From Hyaloraphidium curvatum (Eukaryota > Monoblepharomycota > Hyaloraphidiomycetes > Hyaloraphidiales > Hyaloraphidiaceae), in assembly GCA_025558095.1 (NCBI GenBank), contig JAIVFI010000006.1, positions 744,001-808,000 on the forward strand: a stretch of 64,000 nt of DNA, written 5' to 3'. Below the pieces are notes generated by a model. The model did not search any database. It was not told the DNA's origin and saw nothing but the letters and a program-made list of their open reading frames with translations. Position 1 is the stretch's first letter. Each line of letters opens with the position of its first letter. A program made the translations under genes and the position numbers. This document shows positions 20,905 through 32,343 of this stretch, piece by piece.

Positions 20905-22589
20905 TCAACGGCCCGGACAAAAGCTCTCCAGCGCCACGTACACGCCGAGCGTCCTCAGCACCGTCCAAATGCCGATCCCCAGGGTCACTGCCGACACCAG
21001 GAAGGTCCTCAGCAGGCCGTACGAGATCGGGAAGCCGAAGAACAGCGCGCGGTAGTCGTCCATCTCCAGGAACGACGAAAGCACCCGGTCGTGCTGGACG
21101 AGCTCGTCCACCGCCTCCGCGGATCCGGGCCCCCCCGGCCGCGCGGCGAGGGCATCCGAAACCAGGACGCGGATCTCCCGCTGCGCGCCGCGGTAGACCG
21201 ACGCGACGGTGGCGAGCTCCTCGTTGAGCGCGGCGAGCCCGACGAGGCTTTCCAGCTCCCAGTTCAGCACGAAGACGATCGTCGCGAGCTGCCATGCGCA
21301 GATGCAGCTTCCGGCGGCCTGCGACGCACGGCGGCGAGGAGATCAGTGAGGTAAGGGACAAAGGAACGGGCAACGACCGACACCCACCATGGTCACAACC
21401 ATACCGACCAAAACTGCAACCGGAACAGTGTAGGTGTACGAGCTGCGCACTATCTTCAGGTTGAGCGAGTTGCGGGACCGCCAGAGACCGCACAGCCTGT
21501 AGTGCAGGCGGACGTAGAGGTACTGGTCGTTCTTGCCGGCGTTGGCCGCGGAAGGCCCGGAATCCCCGGACAGGAGGAGGGCTCGGTACCGTTCCAGGAG
21601 GGAGCGGACGGCGAGCGCGGCGGCGCGATGCTGCAGCCTCTTTTCGACGTCCGCGACGCCGGTGTTGGGGTGCGAGATGAGGGACGTCGCCATGAAGAGA
21701 TACGAGAAGAGCAAGACCGCTGCGATGGTGCAAAGGTCGGTGAGGATCGACCTTCCGAGTGCCGAGGAAACCAACCCAAAAGCGTCAGCAGAAGATATGA
21801 CCACCAGTAGCCGAAAAACTGCGAACCAAAGGTACGGAAAGTCGTGATTGGTATCAGGACGCTGTAGCACCACACGAACGCCGCGTTGCTCGCGACGACG
21901 ACGAGCCCGTGCCACGCCGTGTTCCTGGGCGTCCGTCCGGCGCAGGAAGCTTCCGGGCACGGGCACAGCTCGTCGCCCTCCTTGTGTAGAACGAGCTGTG
22001 ACCGTGGCTTGGACCCCGGGGCCTGTTCCTCGCGCCCGCGGGCGACCAGTTGCAGCCAGCGCGCGAGAGGAGCGAGGCCCGACGCGTCCAGGGAGACCTC
22101 GGGGTTTTCCGCCCTGACGTAACTGGGCAGCCTGCTCAGCGCAACGAAGTAGTACGCGCTCAAGCTCAGAACGAAAAGAACGGCCGCTGCGAACCCCGTG
22201 GCGAGCTGCGCGCCCCCGAACCTCCCGTCGTTGAACCGGAACGCCAGTCCCATGATCGCCAAGGCAACGGCAGCGTAGATGATGTTGAAAGCGAGATGGA
22301 GGGGAATCGGGGCCACCAGCTTCAAACCCGCCACCGCGGTCGCGTGGAGCGCGCCATGGCCGCGGAAGGACGCGAGCATCGAGTCGATCGTCAGCGGCCG
22401 CGCGACGCGCAGCTCCGCCGCGGGATCGGCGGAACGCCACTCGTGGCGGTCGGATTCGGCGTCCGCAAAGGTGTCCAGCGGTGGCAGGGCCGGCGGAAAG
22501 AGGGTGAGCCACTCCGCCGGTTCGAAGTCGAACGGCTCCTCAGCGCCCGCGGGCGGATGCGGCGCGTCGGGCAGCTCGATCATCGTCAA
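20905..22589 (-). CDS. Seven-helix membrane protein, family copy A
   Basis: Three exons, 22589-21776, 21719-21388 and 21318-20905, give 519 aa. The N-terminus carries the family motif FDFEPAEWLTLFPPALPPLDTF. Predicted helices lie near residues 93-117, 128-151, 228-250, 258-284, 364-382, 386-410 and 479-505. A cysteine cluster CPCPEASC lies just before helix 3, and a long polar loop with YLYVRLHYRL lies between helices 4 and 5. The C-terminus is VLRTLGVYVALESFC. Paralogues are at 30.6, 34.6 and 37.8 kb. The intron between helices 5 and 6 is at the same place in copies A, B and C. Topology recalls gustatory-receptor-like proteins, but no known signature is certain. Function unknown. Confidence 0.75.
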
Positions 22590-22970
22590 GTGGGGCGTGT
22601 CTGGGAGTTTGGGACGCGCACGGCGGGACGGCGGGACGACACCTGATGGAGAGCGTGTACCCCGGGAGAGTAGAATTGATCGAGCGCGCAGTCATCTTCG
22701 CGTGTCCGACCCGATTCAGCTTCTCTCTCACGCTGATGTCATGGACGTGGATGGTTTAGGATGATCAGAGGTGGAGGACGATCCGTACTACGCTGCAGAT
22801 GGACCGACTATACAGAGCCCGTTACACTCAGGGCCCGTTGCGCTCATGACCTACATAAGCTCATGATCTACCTGACGACACATCAGATCCCAAAGCCAGC
22901 GCGTCCAAAGCCAGCGCGTCCCAGAGCCAGCACGTTTGAACTTCGCATCAGGCCGATCATTCAAAACTCC
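22590..22970. other. Intergenic region, 381 bp
   Basis: Promoter of copy A and the 3' flank of the intradiol dioxygenase gene. It contains small direct repeats (see 22891-22935) and a near-duplicate gctcatgacct / gctcatgatct pair around 22835-22870. No gene seen. Confidence 0.5.
22891..22935 (+). repeat. Three tandem 15-bp units
   Basis: caaagccagcgcgtc occurs twice in succession, followed by a third degenerate unit (ccagagccagcacgt). It is about 35 bases downstream of the dioxygenase stop. Confidence 0.8.
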
Positions 22971-24069
22971 TCACTTGCGGTCGATGGGAAAGTCAAAAGG
23001 CACCACCCATCTCGTGACGGGCAGCCCCTCCACCTCGGCCTCCCTCCCCTTGCCTCCGGCCAGGAACTCGTCCCTCAGCACCGGATGCGCGAGCTGCTCC
23101 GGCGCCACCTGCGGCCCGGCCTTGTTCCCGTGCGCCACGTCCTTTTCCAGCTGCGCGTCAAACTCGCCCGCCGCCAGCCGGTCGGGGAAGTAGATCTGCG
23201 TGCACAGGGTCCTGTAGCCGGGCGCCGAGACGTAGAAGTGCAGGTGGGGCGGGCGGACGGCGTCCGGGTACGAGGCGCCGGTGAGCTTGCAGTAGGCCGT
23301 GAGGAGGATGCCGGGGACGAAGCCGAGGAGGCCGTTGAAGACGTAGAACGCGGCGGCGGAGTACATGCCGATGCTGACGGGGTACAGCGTGCCGATGGCG
23401 TAGCGCCCCGTGGTGGGGTCCGCGGAGTAGACGCCGCGGAAGTCGTAGTCGAGGTCGAGGTCGCCGTACTTGGGGACGCGGCCGCGGGGATCCGCCGCCC
23501 ACGCGCGGAGGGTCGCGTTCGGAACGGGTTTGCCGGTGGCGCGGTCGACGACGCGGCCGAACATCGCGAGGGTGTCCTTGGAGTCGCTCTTGTCTTCGGC
23601 GCTGCGGTGCGACGCGAGGGAGGCAAAGTCGGCGCCGGAGTAGAGGGCGTTGACGACGGTGTCGAGGGGCGCGCTTATAGTGGGGCCGAAGAGCGAGGCA
23701 AGGAAGCCCCTGTGGCCGCTCTTGCGCCGGTCGTAGAGCCAGAACTTGCGCTGGGGAGGCGAGAGCACGTACTCGGGTCCGTCCTGCGATGGAAGGATCA
23801 GAGATGAGCAAAGGTCGGTCCTGCTATGCTCCGCCACGCACCGCATCCTCGAGCGGGTTCGACTGGTCGTAGCCCAGCAACTTGCCGATGAAGGTGCCGC
23901 GGAGCAGGGTGTCCCCGACGAGCGCACCCGGCCAGTAGAACAATCCGCTTGCGACGAGGGCCCCGAGCGCGAACGGCGCCGAGACCCGGGGCGCGACCTC
24001 GTTTTCGAGCTCCGACGCGGAAGCGGCGCCGTTGGCGGTTGCGGGAGCCGTCGTCTTGGTGGCGGACAT
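22971..24069 (-). CDS. Intradiol ring-cleavage dioxygenase-like protein with N-terminal hydrophobic segment
   Basis: Two exons, 24069-23842 and 23783-22971, give 346 aa. The C-terminal half shows the intradiol beta-sandwich pattern: MFGRVVDRATGKPVPNATLR, a DLDYDFRGVYSADPTTGRY strand pair, and RPPHLHFYVSAPGY followed by TLCTQIYFPD. The HxH histidines are the iron ligands of this family, and tyrosines precede them. Such enzymes cleave catechol-type rings between the hydroxyls. Residues 33-52 (FALGALVASGLFYWPGALVG) are hydrophobic and could be a membrane anchor, unusual for soluble family members. The gene shares an 87-base divergent promoter with the HCCA-isomerase-like gene. Confidence 0.8.
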
Positions 24070-24156
24070 GTTCTCTGGTGGCTTGAGGATGCTTTCGTGG
24101 GTGCAGTCAAGGGTTTGTCTCCTTTACGACAATTGAATTGTCACCCACGGGCAACA
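24070..24156. promoter_or_regulatory. Compact divergent promoter of two aromatic-catabolism genes
   Basis: Only 87 bases separate the start codons of the intradiol dioxygenase (minus) and the HCCA-isomerase/GST-kappa protein (plus). Both families act on aromatic compounds, so shared control is a reasonable inference. A GACAATTGAATTGTC-like inverted repeat (24128-24142) sits in the middle and could be a dimeric factor site. Confidence 0.5.
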
Positions 24157-25139
24157 ATGGCATTCCGCTACGAACCGGTCCCGCAGCGGCTGCAGCGGCC
24201 CCACCTGCGGCTGTACCTCGACACCGCGTCGCCTTTCTCGTATCTGGCCGCGGTCGTCATGCTCCGGCTCCGCGACGACCCCGCGTCCCCCTGGCGCGGC
24301 AAGGCCGACTTTGAATTCGTCCCGATCTCGCTCCCGGAAGTCCGCAAGCGCGCCGACAACTGGCCCGGCCCGCCGGCCATCAGGAGTGGGTTCCCGCCCG
24401 CGGCCGGAGAAACCGGCCGTTGGTTTACCCTGCGGCCCCATCCTCCCTGACCCCCGGCGCGCAGAAAAGGCACGTTACCTTGCCCTGGACATGGTCCGCG
24501 ACCGCCGGACGTACCGCGTCCCGCTGGTCCCCAACCCTGCCGCGTTCCCCGCGCGGACCGAGGAGAACCTGCTACTGCTCACGCACATCAAGGTCAAGTA
24601 CGGCGAGAAGGCCTCAGAGACCGCGACGATGGCGCTGTTCGAGGCGTACTGGGTGAAGGACCAGGATCCGGCAAAGGACGCGGTGATGGAGGAGTGCGCG
24701 GGCAAGGCGGTGCCCGGGGGGCCGGCCAAGGTCCGGGAGATCCTGAAGGCGATCAGGAAGGACGGCAAGCAGGAGAAAGAGTGGCTTGAGAAGTGGGTGC
24801 CGTCACCATTAAGCTCTTTCCGGGCCGGTTGCTGACTGTCCTGCCTCCTCAGATGGACGACCGAGTGCGCCGACTCGGGCGCCTTCGGTGCCCCCTGGTT
24901 CAAGGGCTTCGCCGCGCGTCCGGACGGATCCACGGAGGAGCAAGTGTTTTTCGGGTGGGTACCTATGGCTTCCCGCCCTTCGCGCAAGCTGACCGAGCCC
25001 CTTCCGAACCAGCTCGGACCGCTTCGAGCACATCGCCGACTTCTTCGGGCTCCCCTGGAAGGGCTACATCACGTCCCCCGAGAGCACGCCCGTGCCGCCG
25101 CCGCTGCAATGGCCCCCGCCGCGGAAACCGAAGCTCTGA
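24157..25139 (+). CDS. 2-hydroxychromene-2-carboxylate isomerase / GST-kappa (DsbA-fold) protein
   Basis: Four exons, 24157-24385, 24465-24792, 24853-24954 and 25013-25139, give 261 aa. Marks of the family are LRLYLDTASPFSYLAAVVML at the start (the catalytic Ser of SPFSY replaces the DsbA cysteine), KARYLALDM, and ADSGAFGAPWF near residue 195, the conserved substrate/glutathione loop, followed by DRFEHIADFFG at the C-terminus. Members isomerise hydroxychromene carboxylate in naphthalene degradation or act as kappa-class GSTs; sequence alone does not choose. The spliced frame restores each motif exactly, which supports the introns. The divergent dioxygenase partner favours an aromatic-degradation role. 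Confidence 0.85.
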
Positions 25140-25716
25140 TGCCAGGGCCAAAAGCCTCTGTCGTTGCACCAAAGTGACGCCGCCAGTTGGGATGGGGGGG
25201 GAAGAGGGGGAAAAAGGAAAGAAAGCGTCGAACCCGTTTCACTTCGCCTCGAGAAAATGGGTCCGAAGCAACCTGCCACGGCCGACTGGTCGAAGTTCGA
25301 CTCTCCGGTCTCTTTGCGCGCTGCGCGACGGCCTCCTCGCCGCCTTCTGCGGACACCTCGCAACGTGGCTTCCGCTATTCGAACGACCGTTGCCGCCGGC
25401 GTTGATGCTTCCAACCGTCATTCATTTCCCGCGAGCGAAACTGAAGAGGCCGAGCACCTGCTGTACGCTGATGAGGCCGCTTCTGGAAGGATGCAGCTGG
25501 AGAGGGTGCAGAATCCCTTTGGACCTCCATGCCCCTTGCTGGCGGTCGGAAACCACCGGCGCGCCGGTGAAGTGGCTTGCGGGGCCAGCGGACGCATCTC
25601 GAGGCGCACATCGTCGTCCGGGCGGGCGTTGGCGGGCTCCCGACGCGTGCCGTTGGGGCCCCGCCTTTGTCTCCCCGGTTTCCTCCGACCCCCGGCGGAC
25701 GCCTTGCTGGCAGACG
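25140..25716. other. Intergenic region, 577 bp
   Basis: Between the isomerase stop and the coiled-coil protein start, both plus strand. Long open frames overlap here in several frames because of GC bias; none shows a domain. Probably promoter and 5' leader, though a further upstream exon of the coiled-coil gene cannot be excluded. Confidence 0.45.
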
Positions 25717-28700
25717 ATGGAGGGGGAAAACGGTGCCGGCAGCGCGTCGCCGACGGCGCCCGCGGAAGACGAGGGCATCGCCTCCCTCCTGTACAAGAAC
25801 AGGCTCAGTGCCCACTCGCTGAAGCCCGGCGCGCCCGTGGTGTTCGCTCACGCCAACTCCCCGCGCAACAAGCCCGGCTGGATGACCACCCTGGACACGA
25901 TGAAAGAAAAAGAGATCAGCAACTTGAACAGGGACAGCCTGTTGTCGGTTTGGAGCAGGAGCGAGGGCACCTTTGTGCTGTACGTGCCGCCACCGACGAG
26001 CGCGTTCGCAGGGAGCTCATTCAAGCGTCCGCAGCTCCCGCACGGCCATTTCGCCCGACTCAGGAAGCGGCAGGAAGGTCTTGCCGCGAGTGCCTCCCCG
26101 CGGCCCGCGCCTGGTACCCCCGACCTCCTCCCCGCCGCTGGCTTCGAGCCCGAGCCCGCCTTCCGAGGGCCCGCTTGCGCAAGGCGGTTCTTCTCCCCTT
26201 GGCCACCGATCCGCTGCTTTGCGGTCTTTCGATGCATCGGAAAGCGAAGGGGAAGAGGACGGGCGGGACGGAGCCCAACAGGGCCTTTCGCCTTCAGGGG
26301 TGGAAGAAGTGGTCGAGTGGGACGGCACGCCCGCCGCCGAAGATGCCGCGGGAGCACCGGACGGAGGTGCCCGGGAAGAATCCGCCTCGCCATCCGTCGA
26401 GGAGGCGTTCGAGGACGCCGAGGACGCGCCCCAGGAGCCCGCCGGCCATCCACCCGTGGAGCACCTCGAGGGCCGGGACGTCGGATCCTTTCCGACGGAC
26501 GGCCGGCTGCTCGAACTGAGCAAGTCCGAAGCGCAGTTCCTCCAAGACCTGCATCAGGTGCGGGAGGAGATCGACGAGGTACTGAATCAGAGCGAACCCG
26601 GAGTTCCCGGACGCCGGCAAGTGCCCGCGGGACCCTCGGAAAGCGACGGACAGCACCCGGCCCCCACGATGCCGGCCGGGTCCGGGAACGCGGAGCACTT
26701 GGAGCCTGCGCAGCCCGCCGGCAGGGAGCACCCGGGTCCCGCTGCGCTTTCCCGGCCCGAGATCTCCCCCCGTTATACCGTGCGCGAGATCAGCCGCCTC
26801 GCCGCCGGCCTCGAGTCCGAACTGGAAGCTCTGGAGGAAGAGAACGGCCGGCTCCGCGCGAGGGAGGCGGAGCGGGACCGCGAGGCGGCCAGAATTCAAG
26901 AGGAGGCGAGGGCGGAAACGGAGGGCCTGCGGAAGCGGATCGCGGAGCTGGAGGCCGAGGCGACGCAGGCGCAGCGCGCGGCCGAGGCAGAGAGGCAGAC
27001 GGCGACCGGGCTCAGGGAGGGAGCCGGGCGCGCCGAGAAGCTGGCGTCGGAGCTGGACTCCGAGCGCGCGAAGCAGGTCGAGCTCACTGGCAAGGTCGCG
27101 CAGATGGAGGAGCAGCTCGAAAGGGCTGCGTCGGCGGTGGCGGAGGCACAAGGGGAGCGCGATCGGGCGGCGGCGCAGCTCCAGTCGGAGCGTTCCGGGC
27201 GTGCCAAACTCGAGGACAGGGTCGTGGAGCTCGAGTCGGAGCTGGAGAAGGCCAGGTCGGCGGCATCCACGGCGCAGAAGGACCGCGATCGGGCTGCGAG
27301 AGAGCTCCGCCAGGCCGCCGATGCCAAGGACGAGGCTGAGCAGAAGCTTGCGCAAGCCGAGGAGGCGGCATCCACGGCGCAGAAGGACTACGACCGGGCG
27401 TTGACGCAGCTCCGCCAGGCGGTCGAGGCCGTGGAGAGCAGGCTGGCTAAAGAAACGAAGGAGCGGACACGCGTCGAGGCGGTCAAGAGGAACGCGCAAC
27501 AGGAACTCAGGAAGACCAGGAGCGAGCTGAAGGATTCCGAGGAAAACGTCAGGCAGCTCATCCGCAAGAGGGAGGAAGCCGCCAAGGTCGGCGACACGAC
27601 GCCGGAAGCCGAGGAGCAACACGACGGTTCGGGTCGAGCGGCAACTTCGGAATCAAGTTCCCTCGCGCAAGCGGCCTCGTCGTCCTCGGCGGATCCGCCT
27701 GCCGTACCGGCGACTCCGACGTCAAGCGGGCGCGCAAGCCCGGCTTCGGCGACATGCGCCTCCCTCCCTCCTGCCCTCTCCGGCTCCAGCACATCCGCCG
27801 GCAACCTTTCCCTCCCCACCCCCACGACCACCCCCGTCCGCACTGCCTCTGAACTGCTGAATCCGAAGGAGCTGGTGCGCGCGGACGTCAAGCATGCCTG
27901 GAATGTCTGCAAGAAACGTCACGCACAAACCGACCGCGCCCGTTCCGAATCAGTGTCGTCGTTGGGCACTGCGCGGCCGCAGAGGGACACGGTCACGGAA
28001 GTGGATTTCGACGCGCTTGGCAGGCGCTTCAACGCAAAATGGTGAGACTTCCCGAGGTCAGCGTGTCACGGCTTGTCACGACGGAATCTCCACAGGCGCC
28101 AGCTATCCCGGGTGCAGATCGCACGCAGGGACGCCGTCGGCTTCCTCCGCTTCGCCAGGGAGGAGCTCGGGTTCCAGCCCTGGCCGGAGGATCCCCCGGA
28201 GCCGTACGTCGAGCCGAAGCCCGACGACGTGGAGGGAGCGGAGAGCGACGCCGAGGGGAATGACGCCGGTGGAGACGGAGGAAACGGCGAGGACCGGAAC
28301 CCGGGCGCGGAGGGCGACGACGAGAGGGAGGTCGGCGGCGGAGACGGGAGCAACGTCGAGGAGCGGAAAAATGGCGGGGAGGGCGACGACGAGAAGGAGG
28401 ACCGCGGCGAGAACGAGGAGCGGAGAAAGGACAAGGGCAAGGGCAAGCCGGAGCGACGAAGCCGGGAGCTAGAGTCGGATGAGGAGAAGACGAGGAAAAG
28501 GGCCAAGACCGAGAGCTCCGCGAGCCCGCCGCGGCGGCCGAAGAGCGCGGTGGCCAAGACGTCTTCATCGGCTGGATCAGGGCAAGGAGTTGCTTCTCCG
28601 TTGGGAGAGCAGGCCGAACAAGGGGTGCTGGGCAAGGCTGCAGACGATGCAGATGACCACGGGGCGGCGGCTTCGAATCCTGAGGTCGTCGTGATCAGCA

Positions 28701-28723
28701 GTGACTCTGATGAATCCGAGTAG
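25717..28723 (+). CDS. Large coiled-coil protein, acidic C-terminus, function unknown
   Basis: Read as three exons, 25717-25947, 26012-28041 and 28096-28723, 962 aa. The last junction is firm: it restores an uninterrupted frame through a 54-base intron. The first junction is less sure because its donor is GTTTGG. Residues 80-290 are Ser/Pro/Glu-rich and disordered. About residues 330-610 form a long coiled coil of heptads (ISRLAAGLESELEALEEENG onward, with repeated AASTAQKDRDRA/AASTAQKDYDRA units). The tail alternates acidic runs with basic KGKGKPERRS and TRKRAK, the latter a possible nuclear signal, and ends VVVISSDSDESE. No motor or enzymatic domain is seen. It may be a structural or scaffold protein. 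Confidence 0.65.
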
Positions 28724-28954
28724 TTGATCTTTTGGATTGTTGCTTTTCATTCTGATGGAATCTTCCCTTGATCTGTGCGCGGAATGATCTTAAGGGGGGC
28801 GTGAGGCTGCGGCCGCGCTGCGCCCTTTCCAGAGCGTCCCGAGTCACCCACGATTTGTCCTTCAAACGCGCCTGGGCACTTTCTCGTCCACCTTGGCACC
28901 CTTCCACTGACATTTCCGTACATTCCGCGGCGAAATTCGGCAGACCGGCTCGCG

Positions 28955-30529
28955 ATGGCTGCTGCTTCGGAGGACGCTTCTGCGTCCCTTCCAGAGGATC
29001 CCCACCGGCGCTCCCTCGACAAGACGCTCCCGAACAACGATTCCGTCTCTCTCCCGCCTAAAACGGACGCTCAGTATTCCCCGGCGCCGGACCTGGAGCG
29101 CGGAGTGCCCGATGCCGAGGGCGAGAGCGCTCTGGTCCGCAGGCTCGACCTTCGGATCATTCCCTGGATCGGGCTCTGCTACCTCTTCGCCTATCTGGAC
29201 CGGTCCAACATTGGCAACGCCGTGATTGCGGAGGGCGACATGCTGGGATCCCTCGGGATAGCTCCGGGCTCTCCCGAGTACTCCCTCGCCCTGTCAATCT
29301 TCTTCGTGGGGTACCTCCTCTTCGAAATCCCCTCCAATATCCTGCTCAAGTGGGCGACCCCGTCCAAGTGGATCGCGAGGATCATGGTGACTTGGGGCAT
29401 TGTGGCGGCGTGCACGGCCGCAGTAACCAACGCCGCCGGGCTCATCGCCGTCCGCTTCTTCCTCGGCGTCGCCGAGGCGGGGTTCTTTCCCGGCGTCATC
29501 TACTTCTTCGCCTTCTGGTACCGGCAGGACGAGCAGGCGAGGCGGATCTCGTGGTTCTTTGGCGCAGTCTCGCTCGCCGGCGCCTTTTCGGGCCTGCTTG
29601 CCTCGGCAATTGGCTTCCTCCACGGCGTCGGGGGCCTAGACGCCTGGCAGTACCTGTTCATCATCGAAGGTGTGCCATCCGTGATCCTCGGCATCCTGAC
29701 GATCTGGATGCTGCCCGATTTCCCTGGCACGGGCGCTAAGTGGTTCGGCCGCGAGTGGCTAACTCCCGAGGAAGACGCGCTTGCGGCGTCGAGGATGGCG
29801 GAGCATGCGCCCAAGGCTTCGGACCCGGCATTCGACTGGATCGAGTTTAAGGAGCTGTTTTCGAACCCGAGCCGGGCACGGACGGCATCGACATACCTCT
29901 TGCCGCTGATCTACTTTGCCTTCGCCTGCGGCAACTATTCGATCAGCTTCTACCTCCCCACGGTCGTATTGAGCTTGGGGTCGTTCCAAACCTGGCAAGC
30001 CCAGCTTCTGACGGTGCCGCCTTACATCGTCGGCTTCTTTGCCGCCATCTCTGCCTCGTGGTTCTCCGACCGCTGGGCAAAGGTACACGGAGACGAGCCC
30101 ACCTTCAAGGCCTCGCGAGCCTGGCAACTCGGCCTTGCATTCACGCTGACTCTCATCGGTGTCTCGGTCTGGGCCGCCGGCGTTTCTGGCTGGGCCGGCT
30201 ACGCCGCCGCCTTCCCCCTCCTTGCCGGCAACCAGGCGGCGGTGCCCATTTTCTGGGCCTACGGGGCGCAGCACTTTTTCCGCGGGGCCACGGGCCATTC
30301 GGTGGGCATCGCCTGGGTGAATAGCGTCGGGAACCTGGGCGGATTCGCCGCGCCGTACTTCTTTTTCGGGACGGGCCAGGAACGCCTCACGAGGGGTTTC
30401 ATGATCAACGCCTGCGTCCTATCGGTAGGGATCGCGCTGCTGGCGCTGCTGGAAGCAATCAGGCTGTCGGAGGCGCAGCGGACTTTGCGGACGACCGTGT
30501 CGGCGGATGAAGAGCCGAGCAAGGTGTAA
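28955..30529 (+). CDS. MFS transporter, allantoate permease (Dal5/ACS) family
   Basis: Single exon, 524 aa, a normal length. After a polar 65-residue N-terminus come twelve expected helices. The first cytosolic-side motif LFAYLDRSNIGNAVIAEGDM matches the anion:cation symporter branch of the major facilitator superfamily (Dal5, Tna1, Seo1 and relatives), as do RFFLGVAEAGFFPGVIYF and FWYRQDEQARRISWF. These plasma-membrane proteins import organic anions such as allantoate, nicotinate or vitamins with protons. The substrate cannot be read from sequence. It sits 88 bases upstream of seven-helix copy B on the same strand. Confidence 0.9.
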   Translation: MAAASEDASASLPEDPHRRSLDKTLPNNDSVSLPPKTDAQYSPAPDLERGVPDAEGESALVRRLDLRIIPWIGLCYLFAYLDRSNIGNAVIAEGDMLGSLGIAPGSPEYSLALSIFFVGYLLFEIPSNILLKWATPSKWIARIMVTWGIVAACTAAVTNAAGLIAVRFFLGVAEAGFFPGVIYFFAFWYRQDEQARRISWFFGAVSLAGAFSGLLASAIGFLHGVGGLDAWQYLFIIEGVPSVILGILTIWMLPDFPGTGAKWFGREWLTPEEDALAASRMAEHAPKASDPAFDWIEFKELFSNPSRARTASTYLLPLIYFAFACGNYSISFYLPTVVLSLGSFQTWQAQLLTVPPYIVGFFAAISASWFSDRWAKVHGDEPTFKASRAWQLGLAFTLTLIGVSVWAAGVSGWAGYAAAFPLLAGNQAAVPIFWAYGAQHFFRGATGHSVGIAWVNSVGNLGGFAAPYFFFGTGQERLTRGFMINACVLSVGIALLALLEAIRLSEAQRTLRTTVSADEEPSKV

Positions 30530-30617
30530 AGACGAGGGGAGCCAATCCTCGAGGCTGACGGGCAAATCCCTCATCGTCGTCGTCAATCGCGTGCCCCCCG
30601 CGTCCTCTCAAACCGCA

Positions 30618-32185
30618 ATGGCCGAAGTGCGCCGCGTCGAGGCCACCGATTTCACGCCCGCGGAGTGGACGGCCTTGTTTCCGGCGCCCTCCGCTCCCGT
30701 GGACACGTTCGGAGGCGAGGACGGCGCTGAGGATCCCGCCGCGGCTGGGCGCGCCGCGGACCCGTTCACGAAGGAGGCCCAGGCCAAGGAATTCGATTCC
30801 CAGCCTCTGAAGGGACTTGCCTGGCTCGGAGAACATCTCGCGGCGTCTGCGTCGGGTTGGAGCCGTTGGAGCGCTTTCATCTGCTGGGCTTCACTGTTTG
30901 CTCCCTCAACCGTTCTCCTCGCCGTCGCGGCGTCCTGGAACAACGGCCAGTACTCCACCGGGAGCGTGGCCGTGGGATTTGCGGGCATCTGCGCCAATTA
31001 CGTGACGACTCTCTCAATTATGGTGCTCGTTGCCAAGATGCTGCCGAACGGTGTGCCGCCCGACTTTTGGACCACCGCCGGTCTCTTCCGCTGGCTCAGG
31101 CTCGTGCGCGCGCCGGGTGCTGATTCGGGCAAAGGCGAGACACCGGCACGCCTGGTGGAGCACGTGGCCGGCGACCCCGTGTGCACCTGCGCAACCTGCG
31201 GCCGACACGCTCAGACTGCTGCGGGATGGCTGGCCCTCATCGATATGCTTACCAACTATTTCCTTGCTTTGGCCATCTTTTTCTTCGCCGTGTATACCCC
31301 TGTTGTGACCCACGGGCCCCGCTTGGGCTCCACCTCCTGGGGCATCACACTACTCACCCTTTACGGTCAGTCCTGCGAGCTCGCAAGCAGAGAAACAACA
31401 AGATGACGACCTCCTTCTCTAGCGATTGCTTTGTTCGCCAATATTCTCGCGTGGACGGACAGGTACAAGCTCACGAGCAACATCGCCTACAGCGGGCTCG
31501 AGCGGCGCCTCCAAACACGAGCCGTGGCGCTGTCCATGCGGGACCTTCTTCTACCTTTCCGCGACTCTTTAGCCAACGGCGCTCTCCCGCCGCGGCTCGA
31601 AGGGGGAGAATGGCTCTACGTTCGCCTTCATTACAGATTCGTCTCCCTTTGCCGCTCCAGGGACCGGCAAGACCAGAGCCTGCTGAGCAGGCTGTACGCC
31701 CTCATCCAGGTGCCGCTCTTGGTCTTGTGCGCTCTTCTCATGGCGGTGGGCTGCCTCGCCTGCTGACACAAACCCAGCTGATCGCCCGATCCGACCAGGC
31801 CGTCGGCCGTTGCCTAAACGTCTGGATCATCGTGTACTTTGCGCATGTGGTTGCCTGGTTCACCACCAACGCCGTCAACCTGGCCGCACGGAACTCGCTC
31901 CTGGATGCCGTCGACGGCCTGTACCGCGATGCTCAGCGCGAGTTGCGAACGCTGATGCTCCGTGCCCGCCCGGGACCGCTCGCGGACGAGGTCGCGCTGC
32001 ATGTTTCCGCTTTGGAGGGCTTTGTCGCGGCCACCGCAGGGCGGGCGCGGCTTTTCGGGTTCGTGGTCTCGTACGGGACGGTGCGGACGATGCTGGTCAC
32101 CATCGTGACTGTCGCGGTGGCACTCTGGAGCGTGTTGAGAGGGCTGGGCGTCACGCTGACCCCGGAGAGCTTCTGCCCGGCGTAG
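30618..32185 (+). CDS. Seven-helix membrane protein, family copy B
   Basis: Three exons, 30618-31365, 31423-31745 and 31799-32185, give 485 aa. It starts MAEVRRVEATDFTPAEW, then ALFPAPSAPVDTF, the family N-terminal motif. Hydrophobic helices include AFICWASLFAPSTVLLAVAA, GFAGICANYVTTLSIMVLVA, LALAIFFFAVYTPVV, LLTLYAIALFANILAW, LIQVPLLVLCALLMA, the segment from NVWIIVYFAHVVAWF, and VRTMLVTIVTVAVALWSVL. The cysteine cluster is CTCATC. The last intron is read as 53 bases, not 32, because that acceptor yields AVGRCLNVW, which aligns with AAGSCICAW of copy A. The C-terminus is LGVTLTPESFCPA. A nearly identical but broken copy lies at 37.8-39.0 kb. Confidence 0.78.
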
Positions 32186-32343
32186 CTCTATTGTAGAGAG
32201 CACTTGATATCGTCGTAAATCGTCAATGCTGCAGTGTTCGGTTCATTGTCTGCCCTTCCCCTAGTTCAGTGCAACGTCCCGCTTCAGACTGACATATTGG
32301 AGCCAATCTGAGCGAAGCAGGGATTCGCTGAGTTCGCAATCAG

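Noticed and set aside
24793-27339. 848-codon plus-strand open frame
   Set aside because: It crosses the isomerase exons, an intergenic stretch and the coiled-coil gene out of frame; composition is Arg/Gly/Ala-rich with no domain, as expected of a shadow in GC-rich DNA. Only its segment at 25717-25947 is used, as exon 1 of the coiled-coil gene.
31746-31777. 32-base intron in seven-helix copy B
   Set aside because: Shorter than every confident intron here; the next in-frame AG gives a 53-base intron and a better match to copy A.
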